A stretch of 52,297 nucleotides of DNA from Tannerella sp. (GCA_031257565.1 JAIROL010000223.1:1-52297), one strand, 5' to 3'; positions 1-8,779 are shown, counted from the stretch's first letter. Numbers and translations: made by a program. The notes: generated from the letters alone by a model not told the origin.

Positions 1-1023
1 GAGAGAACGCCGGCGTCGGCGGTTTACGACCAGGTGATACAGGATTTCACCGAAGCTTCGCAGGCGCTGGAATGGTCGTTTCTTCCGGGAGACGAAAATG
101 CCGGTCGCGCCAATGCCGCGGCGGCCGAAGCCTTCCTCGCGCTGGCGCATCTGACGCTGGCCAATGTCAGTCTGGACGACAACCAGCGGGCGGCGAATAT
201 CTCCGTCATCACCGACAGGGAAGCGCATCTCCGCAAATCCATCGAACATGCTCATAACATCATCAATCGCTCCGACCGCTATTATGACTTGTTTGAGGAC
301 TATGCGGATGTATTTAAAAAGTCGTCGAAGAATGGGAAGGAACATCTCTTTTCGGCACAGTTCAGTTCCACCACGCTGACCAACGGGAACGGGTGGGGAC
401 AGCGAACGACGCCGCTGGGCATTAAGGGGGCAAACGGGAATTTTTCGAGCGAGCCGACGACGGACTTGGTTAGCCGCTATAATCACACGGACAAACGGTG
501 GACGACATTCTTCACTACCTCCTACACCATCGGCGGTGTGACCACGGTGATCGACCTGCTCCAGAATGACGGGTGCGGCGTGGCCTGCACCAAATATTTC
601 GACCCCGATGTGCCGACCATGCTGGCGCAGTCGGGCATCAATGTGCCTATTATCCGCTATGCGGAGGTGTTGCTCAATAATGCGGAAGCCAACAATGAGC
701 TTTATGGCCCCAACGAGGAGGCTTACCGCGATTACAACCTGATCCGCCGGCGTGCCGGATTGCCCGAATTTGCCGTCGGCAGCCTGACGAAGGAGCAGTT
801 TCGCGATTCGCTGTACTTAGACCGGCGTCTGGAACTGAACTTTGAATATCACCGCTGGTTTGACCTGATTCGTCAGATCGACCGCGACGGCAATCATATC
901 ATGGTCAAAACGCTGAATGATTTCGGAAAGCCGAGCGCCAGAGACAAGCATTATCTCTATCCCATCCCGCAAAACGAACGGGATATGAATCCGAAGCTGA
1001 CGCAAAATCCCGGATGGAACTAA
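1..1023 (+). CDS. SusD/RagB-like outer-membrane glycan-binding lipoprotein, C-terminal part
   Basis: The frame is open from base 1, so the N-terminus (lipoprotein signal and first TPR helices) lies outside the window; 340 residues are visible. The C-terminal half has the usual SusD landmarks: an IRYAEVLLNNAEA helix, a YNLIRRRAG segment, a 'DRRLELNFEYHRWFDLIR'-type helix, and an ending in YPIPQNER...TQNPGW, as in nearly all RagB/SusD proteins. SusD proteins sit on the cell surface and cap a SusC TonB-dependent porin to deliver oligosaccharides. Its SusC partner should lie just upstream. It is followed by a sulfatase cluster, so the ligand is inferred to be a sulfated glycan. Family assignment is firm; the ligand is unknown. 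Confidence 0.93.
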   Translation, partial: ERTPASAVYDQVIQDFTEASQALEWSFLPGDENAGRANAAAAEAFLALAHLTLANVSLDDNQRAANISVITDREAHLRKSIEHAHNIINRSDRYYDLFEDYADVFKKSSKNGKEHLFSAQFSSTTLTNGNGWGQRTTPLGIKGANGNFSSEPTTDLVSRYNHTDKRWTTFFTTSYTIGGVTTVIDLLQNDGCGVACTKYFDPDVPTMLAQSGINVPIIRYAEVLLNNAEANNELYGPNEEAYRDYNLIRRRAGLPEFAVGSLTKEQFRDSLYLDRRLELNFEYHRWFDLIRQIDRDGNHIMVKTLNDFGKPSARDKHYLYPIPQNERDMNPKLTQNPGWN

Positions 1024-1072
1024 TTAAGTGGAGCAAAATCAGATTATCATTAAACGTTAGATAATTTATAAT

Positions 1073-1165
1073 ATGAAACGAACATGCAAAACGGCTTGCG
1101 CCAAAGAGTTATGAACATTTGTGAGTTCTATGTTACCGAAATGTTAAAAAATAAAAAATGTACAC
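1073..1165 (+). repeat. 93-bp intercistronic repeat, copy 1
   Basis: This stretch between the SusD stop and the sulfatase start recurs almost base for base, inverted, at 35818-35911, and in an expanded form at 30455-30622. It begins ATGAAACGAACATGC, contains CGGCTTGCGCCAAAGAG and CTATGTTACCGAAATG, and ends at TGTACAC directly before the ATG of the next gene. No long open frame is shared between copies. A weak 6-bp stem (1043-1048 with 1060-1065) lies just before it. Its function is unknown: intercistronic RNA element, recombination site and mobile-repeat remnant are all possible. Confidence 0.8.
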
Positions 1166-2590
1166 ATGAAACGATTCAGAAGCAACAAAAACCTCGTACT
1201 GCCATCCTCCGCTTTCCTGCTTGGAGGATGCACGGCCGTACAGCCTCCACAGGCAGATCTGCCGAATATCATCTTCGTGGTGTCGGACGACCACAGCGCG
1301 CCGTTTCTGGGCGCTTACGGCGACCCGAATGTAAAAACGCCGAACATCGACCGCCTGGCGCATGAGGGCATCCTCTTCCGGAACGCCTACACGACGGCTC
1401 CGCAAAGCGTGCCCTCCCGCGCGTCGCTGATGACAGGACGCTCGGTGGTGGACGTGCGGATGACCCGCTTTTCCGCCCCGCTGCCGGCTGATATTGTCAG
1501 CTATCCCGAATTGTTGCGGACGGCCGGATATTATACCGGTATCTGCGGACGGACTTTCCACCTTGACGGATCCCGCGTGCCGCCGGAAACGGAAACCGTC
1601 TTTCAGGAATATGGCTTGCGGACTTTTGAGAAAAGGGTCGACTACCTGCGCCAAGGACAGAGCAGGGAGGCGCTGACACAATTCATCAAGTTTCTCGAAC
1701 AGACACCGAAGGATAAACCGTTTTTTATCCAGGTCGGATATAATGAACCGCACCGTATTTTCGATGCGACGGATTTTGAACCGGAACCGTCCGCGCTCGA
1801 ATGGCCGGCGGACTGGCCGGATATTCCCGAACTGAGGAAAGACGTGGCAGGCTATTACGGCGAAATACAACGGCTGGACGTTTACGTCGGTCAACTCTTG
1901 GACGAACTGGATAAGCGGGGATTGACCGAAAATACGCTGGTCGTTTTCATCGGCGACAATGGCGGCGCGCTGCTGCGCGGCAAGGGCACCCTGAACGAGT
2001 TGGGGCTGCATGTGCCGCTCTTAGCCCGCTGGCCGGGGAAAATCGAGCCGGGAAGCGTGTCCAATGCGCTCGTCTCGGGCGAAGATATTGCACCGACATT
2101 CCTGGAAATAGCCGGCGTTGACATCCCTGCCGAAATAACGGGCAAAAGTTTTGTGCCGGCGTTTGCCGACAGCTCTTTCAGCGCACACACGTATCTCTTT
2201 GCCGAAAGGGGCGCGCACGGACACGGACTGCCTAACCACAGCGCCGCGTTTGATTTGGGACGCACCGTTTTCTCCAAAGAATACAAATTGATCTACAACG
2301 CGCTGTGGCAACTCCCGTATTGGCCGGTGGATTTCGCTAACCAACCGTTTTGGCTGAAACTGCAGGAACAAAATAAAAACGGAACGCTGGACGTCAGCTA
2401 CCGCCAACGCTTCTTTGCAGCGCACCGTCCAATATTCGAGTTCTACGACCGCATAAACGACCCGCGCGAACTGAACAACCTGGCCGGCAATCCGGCTTAT
2501 GCGGAACAGGAGCATTTGTTGAAAGTGGAATTGCAGCGGTGGATGATCCTCAACCGAGATTTCCTGCCGTTGCCCATCCCTCCGCAATAA
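1166..2590 (+). CDS. Sulfatase (family S1), lipoprotein, serine-type
   Basis: This 474-residue enzyme is predicted to cleave sulfate esters from a glycan at the cell surface or in the periplasm. The N-terminus ends in LLGGC (Cys22), a lipoprotein signal. The sulfatase fold starts at NIIFVVSDDHS (metal-binding Asp pair near residues 41-42). The maturation motif S-V-P-S-R starts at Ser81, so the formylglycine would be made from serine by an anaerobic maturase (anSME), which is not in this window. A second metal site, FIGDNGG, is near residue 255. The sequence resembles the group containing N-sulfoglucosamine and iduronate sulfatases, but the substrate cannot be read from sequence. It follows the SusD-like gene after a 142-bp gap containing repeat copy 1 and begins a + strand run of sulfatases. 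Confidence 0.92.
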   Translation: MKRFRSNKNLVLPSSAFLLGGCTAVQPPQADLPNIIFVVSDDHSAPFLGAYGDPNVKTPNIDRLAHEGILFRNAYTTAPQSVPSRASLMTGRSVVDVRMTRFSAPLPADIVSYPELLRTAGYYTGICGRTFHLDGSRVPPETETVFQEYGLRTFEKRVDYLRQGQSREALTQFIKFLEQTPKDKPFFIQVGYNEPHRIFDATDFEPEPSALEWPADWPDIPELRKDVAGYYGEIQRLDVYVGQLLDELDKRGLTENTLVVFIGDNGGALLRGKGTLNELGLHVPLLARWPGKIEPGSVSNALVSGEDIAPTFLEIAGVDIPAEITGKSFVPAFADSSFSAHTYLFAERGAHGHGLPNHSAAFDLGRTVFSKEYKLIYNALWQLPYWPVDFANQPFWLKLQEQNKNGTLDVSYRQRFFAAHRPIFEFYDRINDPRELNNLAGNPAYAEQEHLLKVELQRWMILNRDFLPLPIPPQ

Positions 2591-2623
2591 AGCAATAAAA
2601 ATAAATTACTTACTTAAAATTAT

Positions 2624-4927
2624 ATGAGAACAACATTAAGCAGCAAACATCTGGGACTGATCTCTTCCGCTTTATTGCTGGGCGGAAGCGCCGCTGCGCA
2701 ATACAGCCCCACGCCCGCCTTTGCGGGCAAGATCGGCAAAACGCTCGCCGATACGAAAGAATCGCTGCCTAAAACGCAGCCTGACGCGCCTGACGACGCG
2801 CCTAACGTGGTCTGGATTCTGATCGACGACATTGGCTACGGCGCGTCTTCGGCCTTCGGCGGACTCATCGAAACGCCTACGCTCGACCGGCTGGCCAACC
2901 AGGGCGTGAGGTATACCAACTTCCACACTTGCGCCTTCAGCGCGCCTACTCGCGCCGCCTTGCTCACCGGACGCAATCAACATTCCGTGCACTTCGGCTT
3001 CTTCGCCAACTCTTCCTACGGGACGCCCGGCTACGACGGCTACCTCCCCTTTGAAAAGGCGACCATCGCCGAAATCCTCCGCGAAAACGGGTATAATACG
3101 TTTGCCATCGGCAAATATCATGCGACGCATTCCGCCGATGCTTCGCAGGCCGGACCGTTCAACCGCTGGCCGACCGGTCGCGGCTTTGACCATTACTTTG
3201 GCCTGTCGCCCGACGAGTGGGGCACAGACCAGTGGCATCCTGTCCTGTATCGCGATACGCAACGCGAACCGGACGACCCGCAAGGCCGCCATGTGACGGA
3301 ATTGCTCGCCAACGAAGCAATCCGTTTCATTGCCGACCAGCAGACGGCCGCGCCCGAAAAGCCGTTTTTCCTCTATTTCGCCACCGGCGCAGGACACGCG
3401 CCGCATCACGTGGCTAAAGAATGGATCGACAAATACAAGGGCAAGTTCGATAAAGGCTGGGACTGGTATCGCGAAGAGGCGCTCGCCCGTCAGAAGCGCC
3501 TTGGCGTCGTACCGGCTAACACGCCTCTGCCGCCGCGCAACAATGGCGTCAAGCCTTGGGATGATCTGTCGGCAGACGAGAAGAAACTCTTTGCACGCTA
3601 CATGGAGACGTATGCCGGGTTTATCTCCCACACCGACTATGAAATCGGGCGCATCATACGCTTTATCGAAGACATCGGCGAGCTTGACAATACCTTGGTA
3701 GTCGTCTTAGTGGGCGACAACGGCGCGGAAGGCGCCGGGAGGGAACTCGGCAATCATCAGCCTAACCGACCGGATGCTACGAGGGAAGAACGCCTGGAAA
3801 AGGCGCTGAAGTATATAGACCGGCTGGGAACGGAATATTCCAGTCCGAACTATCCCGACGGATGGGCGGCAGCGACCAACACGCCGCTCCGCTATTTCAA
3901 GAGCTATGCCAACTACGAGGGAGGTACGCAAGATCCGCTGATCCTTTTCTATCCGAAGAAGATCAAGGACAAGGGCGGCATACGCCATCAGTATTCCTAT
4001 GTGAGCGACATCCTTCCTACGACGGTCGAAATAGTCGGGGCAAAAGTTCCTGCGGTCATTAACGGATACCCGCAGGAACCGATAGAGGGCGTCAGTCTGG
4101 CGTATACCTTAGATGCGGAAAACAAAAACCTGCCAGAACGACACACCATCCAATATTATGAGATGACCGGATCGTATGCTATTTACAAAGACGGCTGGAA
4201 AGCCTCTTTCCCGCACGATTTTCGCACAGGCAGGATTCCGGCAGGCGAGGAGCGATGGCATCTGTATCACCTGAAGGAGGACTTCAATGAGATCCACGAC
4301 CTGGCCGATAAATACCCCGACAAGATGAAAGAACTCGCCGAAGCCTTCGACGCCGAAGCCTGGAAATACAATGTCTACCCGCTGAAAGACCGCTGGGAAA
4401 CAAAGAACCGGAGCATCCTCGACGGCAAGCAGCAGGCCACGCTCTACACCGAAGGCCGCCCGTATGCCAGCCTCTACGGATTCCGCTTTGCCGCCGGCTC
4501 GTATGCCGTGACCGCCCATGTCGGGATTCCCGCCGCCGGCGCCGAAGGCGTCCTGTTTTCTTCGGGCAACGCGGCGTCGGGCGTCAGCTTCTATGTGAAA
4601 AACAAAAAGCTGACTTTTGCCTACAATGCCGCCGGCGTACTGACAGAGATCGTCGCCCCTAAAGCCATCCCCTCCGGCGAGGTCGTTTTCAAGGCAGAAG
4701 TGATCTATGCCGGCAACGACGGCGACCCCGCTAACGCGCGGGCGAAAACCGTCAACCTCTACATCAACAACGAGCAGGTGGCAACGCGCGACCTGGGAGT
4801 CGTCCAGAACGTGGGCGGAGGCAATATCGAAGCGGGACGCAATTTCGGCACGCCCGTCTCCACCGCCTACAAGTCGCCGTATATCTTCTCCGGCAACCTG
4901 AAGAAAGTAGTCGTCGACAAATTGTAA
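2624..4927 (+). CDS. Arylsulfatase-like sulfatase (S1_4-like) with C-terminal beta-sandwich domain
   Basis: This 767-residue secreted sulfatase has a signal peptide ending near SAAAQ (residue 26). The catalytic domain spans about residues 60-560: NVVWILIDDIGYG supplies metal ligands, S-A-P-T-R at Ser106-Arg110 is a serine-type formylglycine motif within AFSAPTRAALLTGRN, and LVGDNGAEG is the second metal site. Residues from about 600 to 767 form an extra domain (GVLFSSGNAASG, KLTFAYNAAG, VNLYINNEQVA) like the C-terminal jelly-roll domain of many S1_4 arylsulfatases. A close paralogue at 6692-8518 lacks this domain and a broken third copy lies at 8535-8779. The next gene starts 6 nt after the stop, so they are co-transcribed. 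The substrate is unknown. Confidence 0.93.
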   Translation: MRTTLSSKHLGLISSALLLGGSAAAQYSPTPAFAGKIGKTLADTKESLPKTQPDAPDDAPNVVWILIDDIGYGASSAFGGLIETPTLDRLANQGVRYTNFHTCAFSAPTRAALLTGRNQHSVHFGFFANSSYGTPGYDGYLPFEKATIAEILRENGYNTFAIGKYHATHSADASQAGPFNRWPTGRGFDHYFGLSPDEWGTDQWHPVLYRDTQREPDDPQGRHVTELLANEAIRFIADQQTAAPEKPFFLYFATGAGHAPHHVAKEWIDKYKGKFDKGWDWYREEALARQKRLGVVPANTPLPPRNNGVKPWDDLSADEKKLFARYMETYAGFISHTDYEIGRIIRFIEDIGELDNTLVVVLVGDNGAEGAGRELGNHQPNRPDATREERLEKALKYIDRLGTEYSSPNYPDGWAAATNTPLRYFKSYANYEGGTQDPLILFYPKKIKDKGGIRHQYSYVSDILPTTVEIVGAKVPAVINGYPQEPIEGVSLAYTLDAENKNLPERHTIQYYEMTGSYAIYKDGWKASFPHDFRTGRIPAGEERWHLYHLKEDFNEIHDLADKYPDKMKELAEAFDAEAWKYNVYPLKDRWETKNRSILDGKQQATLYTEGRPYASLYGFRFAAGSYAVTAHVGIPAAGAEGVLFSSGNAASGVSFYVKNKKLTFAYNAAGVLTEIVAPKAIPSGEVVFKAEVIYAGNDGDPANARAKTVNLYINNEQVATRDLGVVQNVGGGNIEAGRNFGTPVSTAYKSPYIFSGNLKKVVVDKL

Positions 4928-4933
4928 GAAGAT

Positions 4934-5653
4934 ATGAAACGAGTTTATTTCCTTTTATTTTTCATCCTTTACGGCCTGACATGCCCGACGTTTACGTTTG
5001 CGCAGGAGAGCCGTCTCACCGTAAAAGCGTTTGCAGACATACTCGAAAAATCGGAGCATCCCCAGATACTTGACGCCCGCTCGCCCGAAGAGTTTGCCGG
5101 CAACCATATCAAAGGCGCGATCAACGTTCCTGTGACTGATCGTCAGGACATGGATACGATATTCGGAAAATTGAATCCCAACGCGCCCACGTTTACGTAT
5201 TCCATTAACAGTGGACGGGGCAAAATCCTTGCCGACAGATTGCGCAAGGCCGGTTTTAGGGAGGTCTATGCCTTACCTGGAGGTCTTGCCGGCTGGGTAG
5301 GCGAGGGTTATCCGCTCGAAACATCCGGCACAAACGATGCGGCGCTGACCGTCGAGCAATTCAGGCGGATTATTGCCTCCGAGCCGTATATATTGGCAAG
5401 TTTCGGGTCCGGATACTGCGGCGGCTGTCGCAGGTTGGTTCCCGTGGTGGACGCCTTGAAAAAAGAATACGCGGAGCAGCTGAAAACCGTGGAAATAGAA
5501 CTGGAAGAAAATCCGGCGATAATCAAGGATCAGAAAATCGAAGCGTTGCCCACCCTCATACTTTTCAGACAGTCCAAACCCGTATGGAGGCACAAGGGAT
5601 TTATCAACGAGACGGAGCTATCGCAAACGATTGGGAAATTCATGCGATTGTAG
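4934..5653 (+). CDS. Secreted rhodanese-like/thioredoxin fusion protein
   Basis: The 239-residue protein has a signal peptide (hydrophobic residues 4-22, ending FTFAQ), then a rhodanese-like domain (about 27-130: ILDARSPEEFAGNHIKGAIN, VYALPGGLAGW) and a thioredoxin domain (about 135-239) with a C-G-G-C redox pair at Cys162-Cys165 and the cis-proline loop EALPTLILF. In the rhodanese loop the usual catalytic Cys is Ser90, although the Arg five residues later (Arg95) is kept, so sulfurtransferase activity is doubtful. The location, wedged between sulfatases and a putative sulfate exporter with 6-7 nt gaps, suggests a periplasmic role in sulfur or disulfide chemistry tied to desulfation. The domain calls are firm; the role is inference. 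Confidence 0.85.
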   Translation: MKRVYFLLFFILYGLTCPTFTFAQESRLTVKAFADILEKSEHPQILDARSPEEFAGNHIKGAINVPVTDRQDMDTIFGKLNPNAPTFTYSINSGRGKILADRLRKAGFREVYALPGGLAGWVGEGYPLETSGTNDAALTVEQFRRIIASEPYILASFGSGYCGGCRRLVPVVDALKKEYAEQLKTVEIELEENPAIIKDQKIEALPTLILFRQSKPVWRHKGFINETELSQTIGKFMRL

Positions 5654-5660
5654 TGGAATT

Positions 5661-6671
5661 ATGGCAAAGGTGAAATTGCATTTTACGGAAGACGGGGCGG
5701 CGACAGTTGCCGGACTGCTGTTTATCGCCGCGGCGCTGGTCGTCTTCGGCCTGACGCGACAGGCGTTGCCGTCCGTGTCTTTCGAGTGGAAGCATACAGG
5801 TGATCTGGCGTCTGTCTGCTCGCCGGATAATCTGCTGAGCTTGTCGGTGATTTTTGCCGTGAGTTACGGGATTATTGCCTTTGGGTACGTCCTGCAGGGG
5901 AAATCGCTGAAGGATACGCCGGGTTATATCATCGTCTTTTTGGTTGCCGCCGTCGCTTTGCTGGCCGGCGGCAACCGGACGATGAACCAATGGGGTCCGG
6001 AAAGCGTCATTTTCAGTTTGTCGGCAGGTTTGTTGATCAATCACGTTTCCGGCATTCCCGAATGGCTGAAAAAGTCGCTATCATCGGAATTGTATATCAA
6101 GATCGGGGTGATACTGCTCGGATCAACCATCCTCCTCCAGCATCTGTTGAAGTCGGGGATACTGGGTTTGATACAGTCGGTCGCAGTCGTATTCTCCGTC
6201 TGGTATTTTTCTTTCTGGCTGTGCCGCCGTTTCAAGATCGACAAAGAGATGTCGGTCATGCTCTCGAGCGCGGTTTCGATATGCGGCGTGTCGGCTGCGA
6301 TTGCAAGCGCCGGAGCAATCAAGGGCGATCCGAAAAAACTGTTATACGTCGTATCGCTTGTCCTGATAGTCGCCGTGCCGATGATTCTCGTCATGCCTCC
6401 GCTGGCTCGTTTGCTGGGATTCGTGCTCGTATCCCTCCTGTTCTCCCTGTGTTTCGCAGGCGGGGAATACGTTCCGCTTGCCGCCTCGTTGAAAAAATTT
6501 CAGAATCTCTGGTTCACGATGGGATTTGTTTCCATCGGGCTGGAAACAAATTTCAGGGCGCTCATCGGAAACGAAAACCGTAAAGCCGCGCTCGTTTTTA
6601 TCGGCGCTCAACTGTTCAACGTCGTCTTCACTCTGCTGGCGGCGTATATAGTGTTTGGAATAAACTATTAA
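5661..6671 (+). CDS. YeiH-family putative sulfate exporter, apparently internally deleted
   Basis: This 336-residue integral membrane protein belongs to the YeiH/UPF0324 family, often named putative sulfate exporters. The ATG at 5661 is preferred because an in-frame ATG 30 nt upstream overlaps the preceding gene. Family landmarks include GPESVIFSLSAGLLINHV, SELYIKIGVILLGS, SVMLSSAVSICGVSAAIA and, near the end, MGFVSIGLETNFRAL. Between MPPLARLLG and FVLVSLLFSL (about base 6420) the expected middle segment with the conserved GGT-[IV]-DSTGAV-type motif and several helices is absent, although the frame stays open. Relatives of this subtype are normally about 420-450 residues. It may be non-functional, a shortened variant, or an assembly artefact. 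It sits in the sulfatase operon, where export of released sulfate would make sense. Confidence 0.82.
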   Translation: MAKVKLHFTEDGAATVAGLLFIAAALVVFGLTRQALPSVSFEWKHTGDLASVCSPDNLLSLSVIFAVSYGIIAFGYVLQGKSLKDTPGYIIVFLVAAVALLAGGNRTMNQWGPESVIFSLSAGLLINHVSGIPEWLKKSLSSELYIKIGVILLGSTILLQHLLKSGILGLIQSVAVVFSVWYFSFWLCRRFKIDKEMSVMLSSAVSICGVSAAIASAGAIKGDPKKLLYVVSLVLIVAVPMILVMPPLARLLGFVLVSLLFSLCFAGGEYVPLAASLKKFQNLWFTMGFVSIGLETNFRALIGNENRKAALVFIGAQLFNVVFTLLAAYIVFGINY

Positions 6672-6691
6672 AACAATAATATTTTAGCAAT

Positions 6692-8518
6692 ATGAAAACA
6701 GATCATAAAAAACAGGTCATCCTCGGCAAGGTCGGATTATTCTCTTCCGCCTTGATGCTGAGCGCGCCTTCAGTGGCGCAGTACAGCCCCACGCCTAAGT
6801 TCGAGGGGAAAATAGGGAAAACGATCGACGACGTTATAGAGGCGTATCCCGCCGCGCATCCGCAAGCTCCGGCCGGCGCGCCCAACGTGGTGTGGATATT
6901 GATTGACGACATCGGTTACGGCGCTACCACCGCGTTCGGCGGACGGATCGAAACGCCCACCTTCGACCGGTTGGCCAACAACGGCCTGCGTTACACCAAT
7001 TGGCACACCTGCGCTTTCAGCGCGCCGACCCGCGCCGCACTGCTCACCGGACGCAATCAACACTCCGTGCATTTCGGCTTCTTTGCCAACCAATCCTACG
7101 GCACGCCGGGATATGACGGCTACCTGCCTTTTGAAGCAGGCACTATTGCCGAAATACTCCGCGAAAACGGCTACAATACTTTCGCGACAGGTAAATACCA
7201 CGTCACCTCGACATCCGACGTGACAGCCGCCGGCCCTTTCCACCGATGGCCTACCGGACGCGGGTTCGACCATTTCTACGGATATTCTCCGGCGGCAGGA
7301 GCCGGAGACCAGTGGAATCCGGTAATCTACCGCGATACCCAACGGGAACCGCAAGACCCTCAGGGAAGGCATTTCACCGAACTGATTACCAACGAGGCTA
7401 TCCGGTATATCTCCGAACAGAAAAAAGCCGATCCCGAAAAACCTTTCTTCCTGTATTATGCGCCGGGAGCGGCGCATGGCCCTCATCAGGTGGCGCCGGA
7501 ATGGATTGATAAATACAAAGGCAAATTCGACAAGGGATGGGACTGGTACCGCGAGGAAACGCTCGCCCGCCAGAAAAAACTCGGCGTGATACCGGCCAAT
7601 ACCCCATTACCCCCGCAACATCCGGAAGTCAAAGCGTGGAACAGTTTGTCGGACGACGAAAAGAAACTCGCCCTCCGGCATATTGAAACGTATGCAGGCT
7701 TTGTGTCGCATACCGACCATGAAATAGGACGTATTGTCAGCTTGCTGGAAGAATTAGGCCAGTTGGACAATACCCTGATAGTGGTAATGATTGGAGATAA
7801 CGGCGCAACAGGTGCGGGAAAGGAATACGGACGGGTATTACCCAACAGGAAAGGCGAAACGGCAGAACAACATTTCGCACGGGACTTAGCAAATATTGAC
7901 AAGACAGGCTCTGCAGAAACAAAACCGATGTACCCTGCCGGCTGGGCGTCCGCCACCAACACGCCCTTTCGTTATTACAAGGGCAATCCTGTGTGGGAAG
8001 GCGGTACGCATGACCCTCTGATCCTGTTTTACCCAAAAAAAATCAAGGAAAAAGGCGGCGTACGCACGCAATATTCCTATGTAAGCGACATCCTGCCCAC
8101 AACCATCGAACTGACCGGCGCCAAAGCGCCGGATGTAATCGACGGCTACCGTCAGCAACCCATCGAAGGCGTCAGTCTGGCCTATTCCATCGACAGTCCC
8201 GACGCGCCCGAACGCCATACGGTGCAATACCACGAAATGACCGGCTCGTACGCAATCTATAAAGACGGGTGGAAAGCCTCCTTCCCCAACGGCGTGGCCA
8301 ACAGAGCCGAAAACCCGAATGGAGTGTATCTGTATCACGTCCGTGAAGATTTTAATGAAGTCCATGATCTGGCAGGCAAATATCCCGAAAAGGTAAAAGA
8401 ACTGGCCAATGTCTTTGAGGCGGAAGCATGGAAATATAACGTGTATCCACTCAAAAACAAGTGGGAAAACAAAAATCCGCTGATTAAAAAATATACCAAA
8501 AGAACCAATACGAATTAA
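6692..8518 (+). CDS. Arylsulfatase-like sulfatase (S1_4-like), short paralogue
   Basis: This 608-residue secreted sulfatase (signal peptide ending SVAQ near residue 30) is a close paralogue of the protein at 2624-4927. Long blocks are shared, such as the metal-binding NVVWILIDDIGYG, AFSAPTRAALLTGRN with the serine-type motif Ser110-Ala-Pro-Thr-Arg, and KGKFDKGWDWYREE. It ends soon after the catalytic domain with a basic tail (KKYTKRTNTN) and has no C-terminal beta-sandwich. It follows the exporter-like gene by 20 nt and is clearly part of the same transcription unit. The two copies probably arose by local duplication and may differ in substrate reach. The exact sulfated sugar is unknown. Confidence 0.93.
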   Translation: MKTDHKKQVILGKVGLFSSALMLSAPSVAQYSPTPKFEGKIGKTIDDVIEAYPAAHPQAPAGAPNVVWILIDDIGYGATTAFGGRIETPTFDRLANNGLRYTNWHTCAFSAPTRAALLTGRNQHSVHFGFFANQSYGTPGYDGYLPFEAGTIAEILRENGYNTFATGKYHVTSTSDVTAAGPFHRWPTGRGFDHFYGYSPAAGAGDQWNPVIYRDTQREPQDPQGRHFTELITNEAIRYISEQKKADPEKPFFLYYAPGAAHGPHQVAPEWIDKYKGKFDKGWDWYREETLARQKKLGVIPANTPLPPQHPEVKAWNSLSDDEKKLALRHIETYAGFVSHTDHEIGRIVSLLEELGQLDNTLIVVMIGDNGATGAGKEYGRVLPNRKGETAEQHFARDLANIDKTGSAETKPMYPAGWASATNTPFRYYKGNPVWEGGTHDPLILFYPKKIKEKGGVRTQYSYVSDILPTTIELTGAKAPDVIDGYRQQPIEGVSLAYSIDSPDAPERHTVQYHEMTGSYAIYKDGWKASFPNGVANRAENPNGVYLYHVREDFNEVHDLAGKYPEKVKELANVFEAEAWKYNVYPLKNKWENKNPLIKKYTKRTNTN

Positions 8519-8534
8519 TCAAAATTTACGCATA

Positions 8535-8779
8535 ATGAATATCTTGAAAACTAAAAATCCGGGAATGCTGTCTTCCGCTTTATTGCCGACCAGAAAACGG
8601 CGGCGCCAGACAAGCCTTTTTTCCTCTATTTCTCGACCGGATCGGGACATGCTCCGCATCACGTCCATAAGGAATGGATCGACAAATATAAAGGTAAATT
8701 CGACAAAGGTTGGGACTGGTATCGCGAGGAAAAGCTCGCCCGCCGGAAACAGTTGGGCGTCCCTTTCCGACGGTTTTGA
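8535..8779 (+). pseudogene. Remnant of a third S1_4-like sulfatase copy (two deletions, frameshift)
   Basis: The stretch starts like the neighbouring sulfatases (ATG, then ...GMLSSALL, matching ISSALLLGG of the copy at 2624), then jumps at about base 8584 into another frame that reads RFIADQKTAAPDKPFFLYF, GHAPHHVHKEWIDKYKG and KFDKGWDWYREEKLARR. This matches residues of about 230-300 of the 2624 copy. It then breaks off at QLGV and stops at 8777-8779. The N-terminal half, including the catalytic serine motif, and the whole C-terminal half are missing. The first junction falls where both parent sites read close to CGCTTTATTG / CGTTTCATTG, as expected for deletion between short repeats. It cannot encode an active enzyme. 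The frame of its start codon stays open into the next sulfatase, but that extension is not believed to be real protein. Confidence 0.85.

Noticed and set aside
1133-3631. Long open frames antisense to the sulfatase genes (292 and 319 codons)
   Set aside because: They lie opposite strongly conserved sulfatase coding sequence in GC-rich DNA, where antisense frames stay open by codon bias; their translations are basic, low in recognisable motifs and have no start context.
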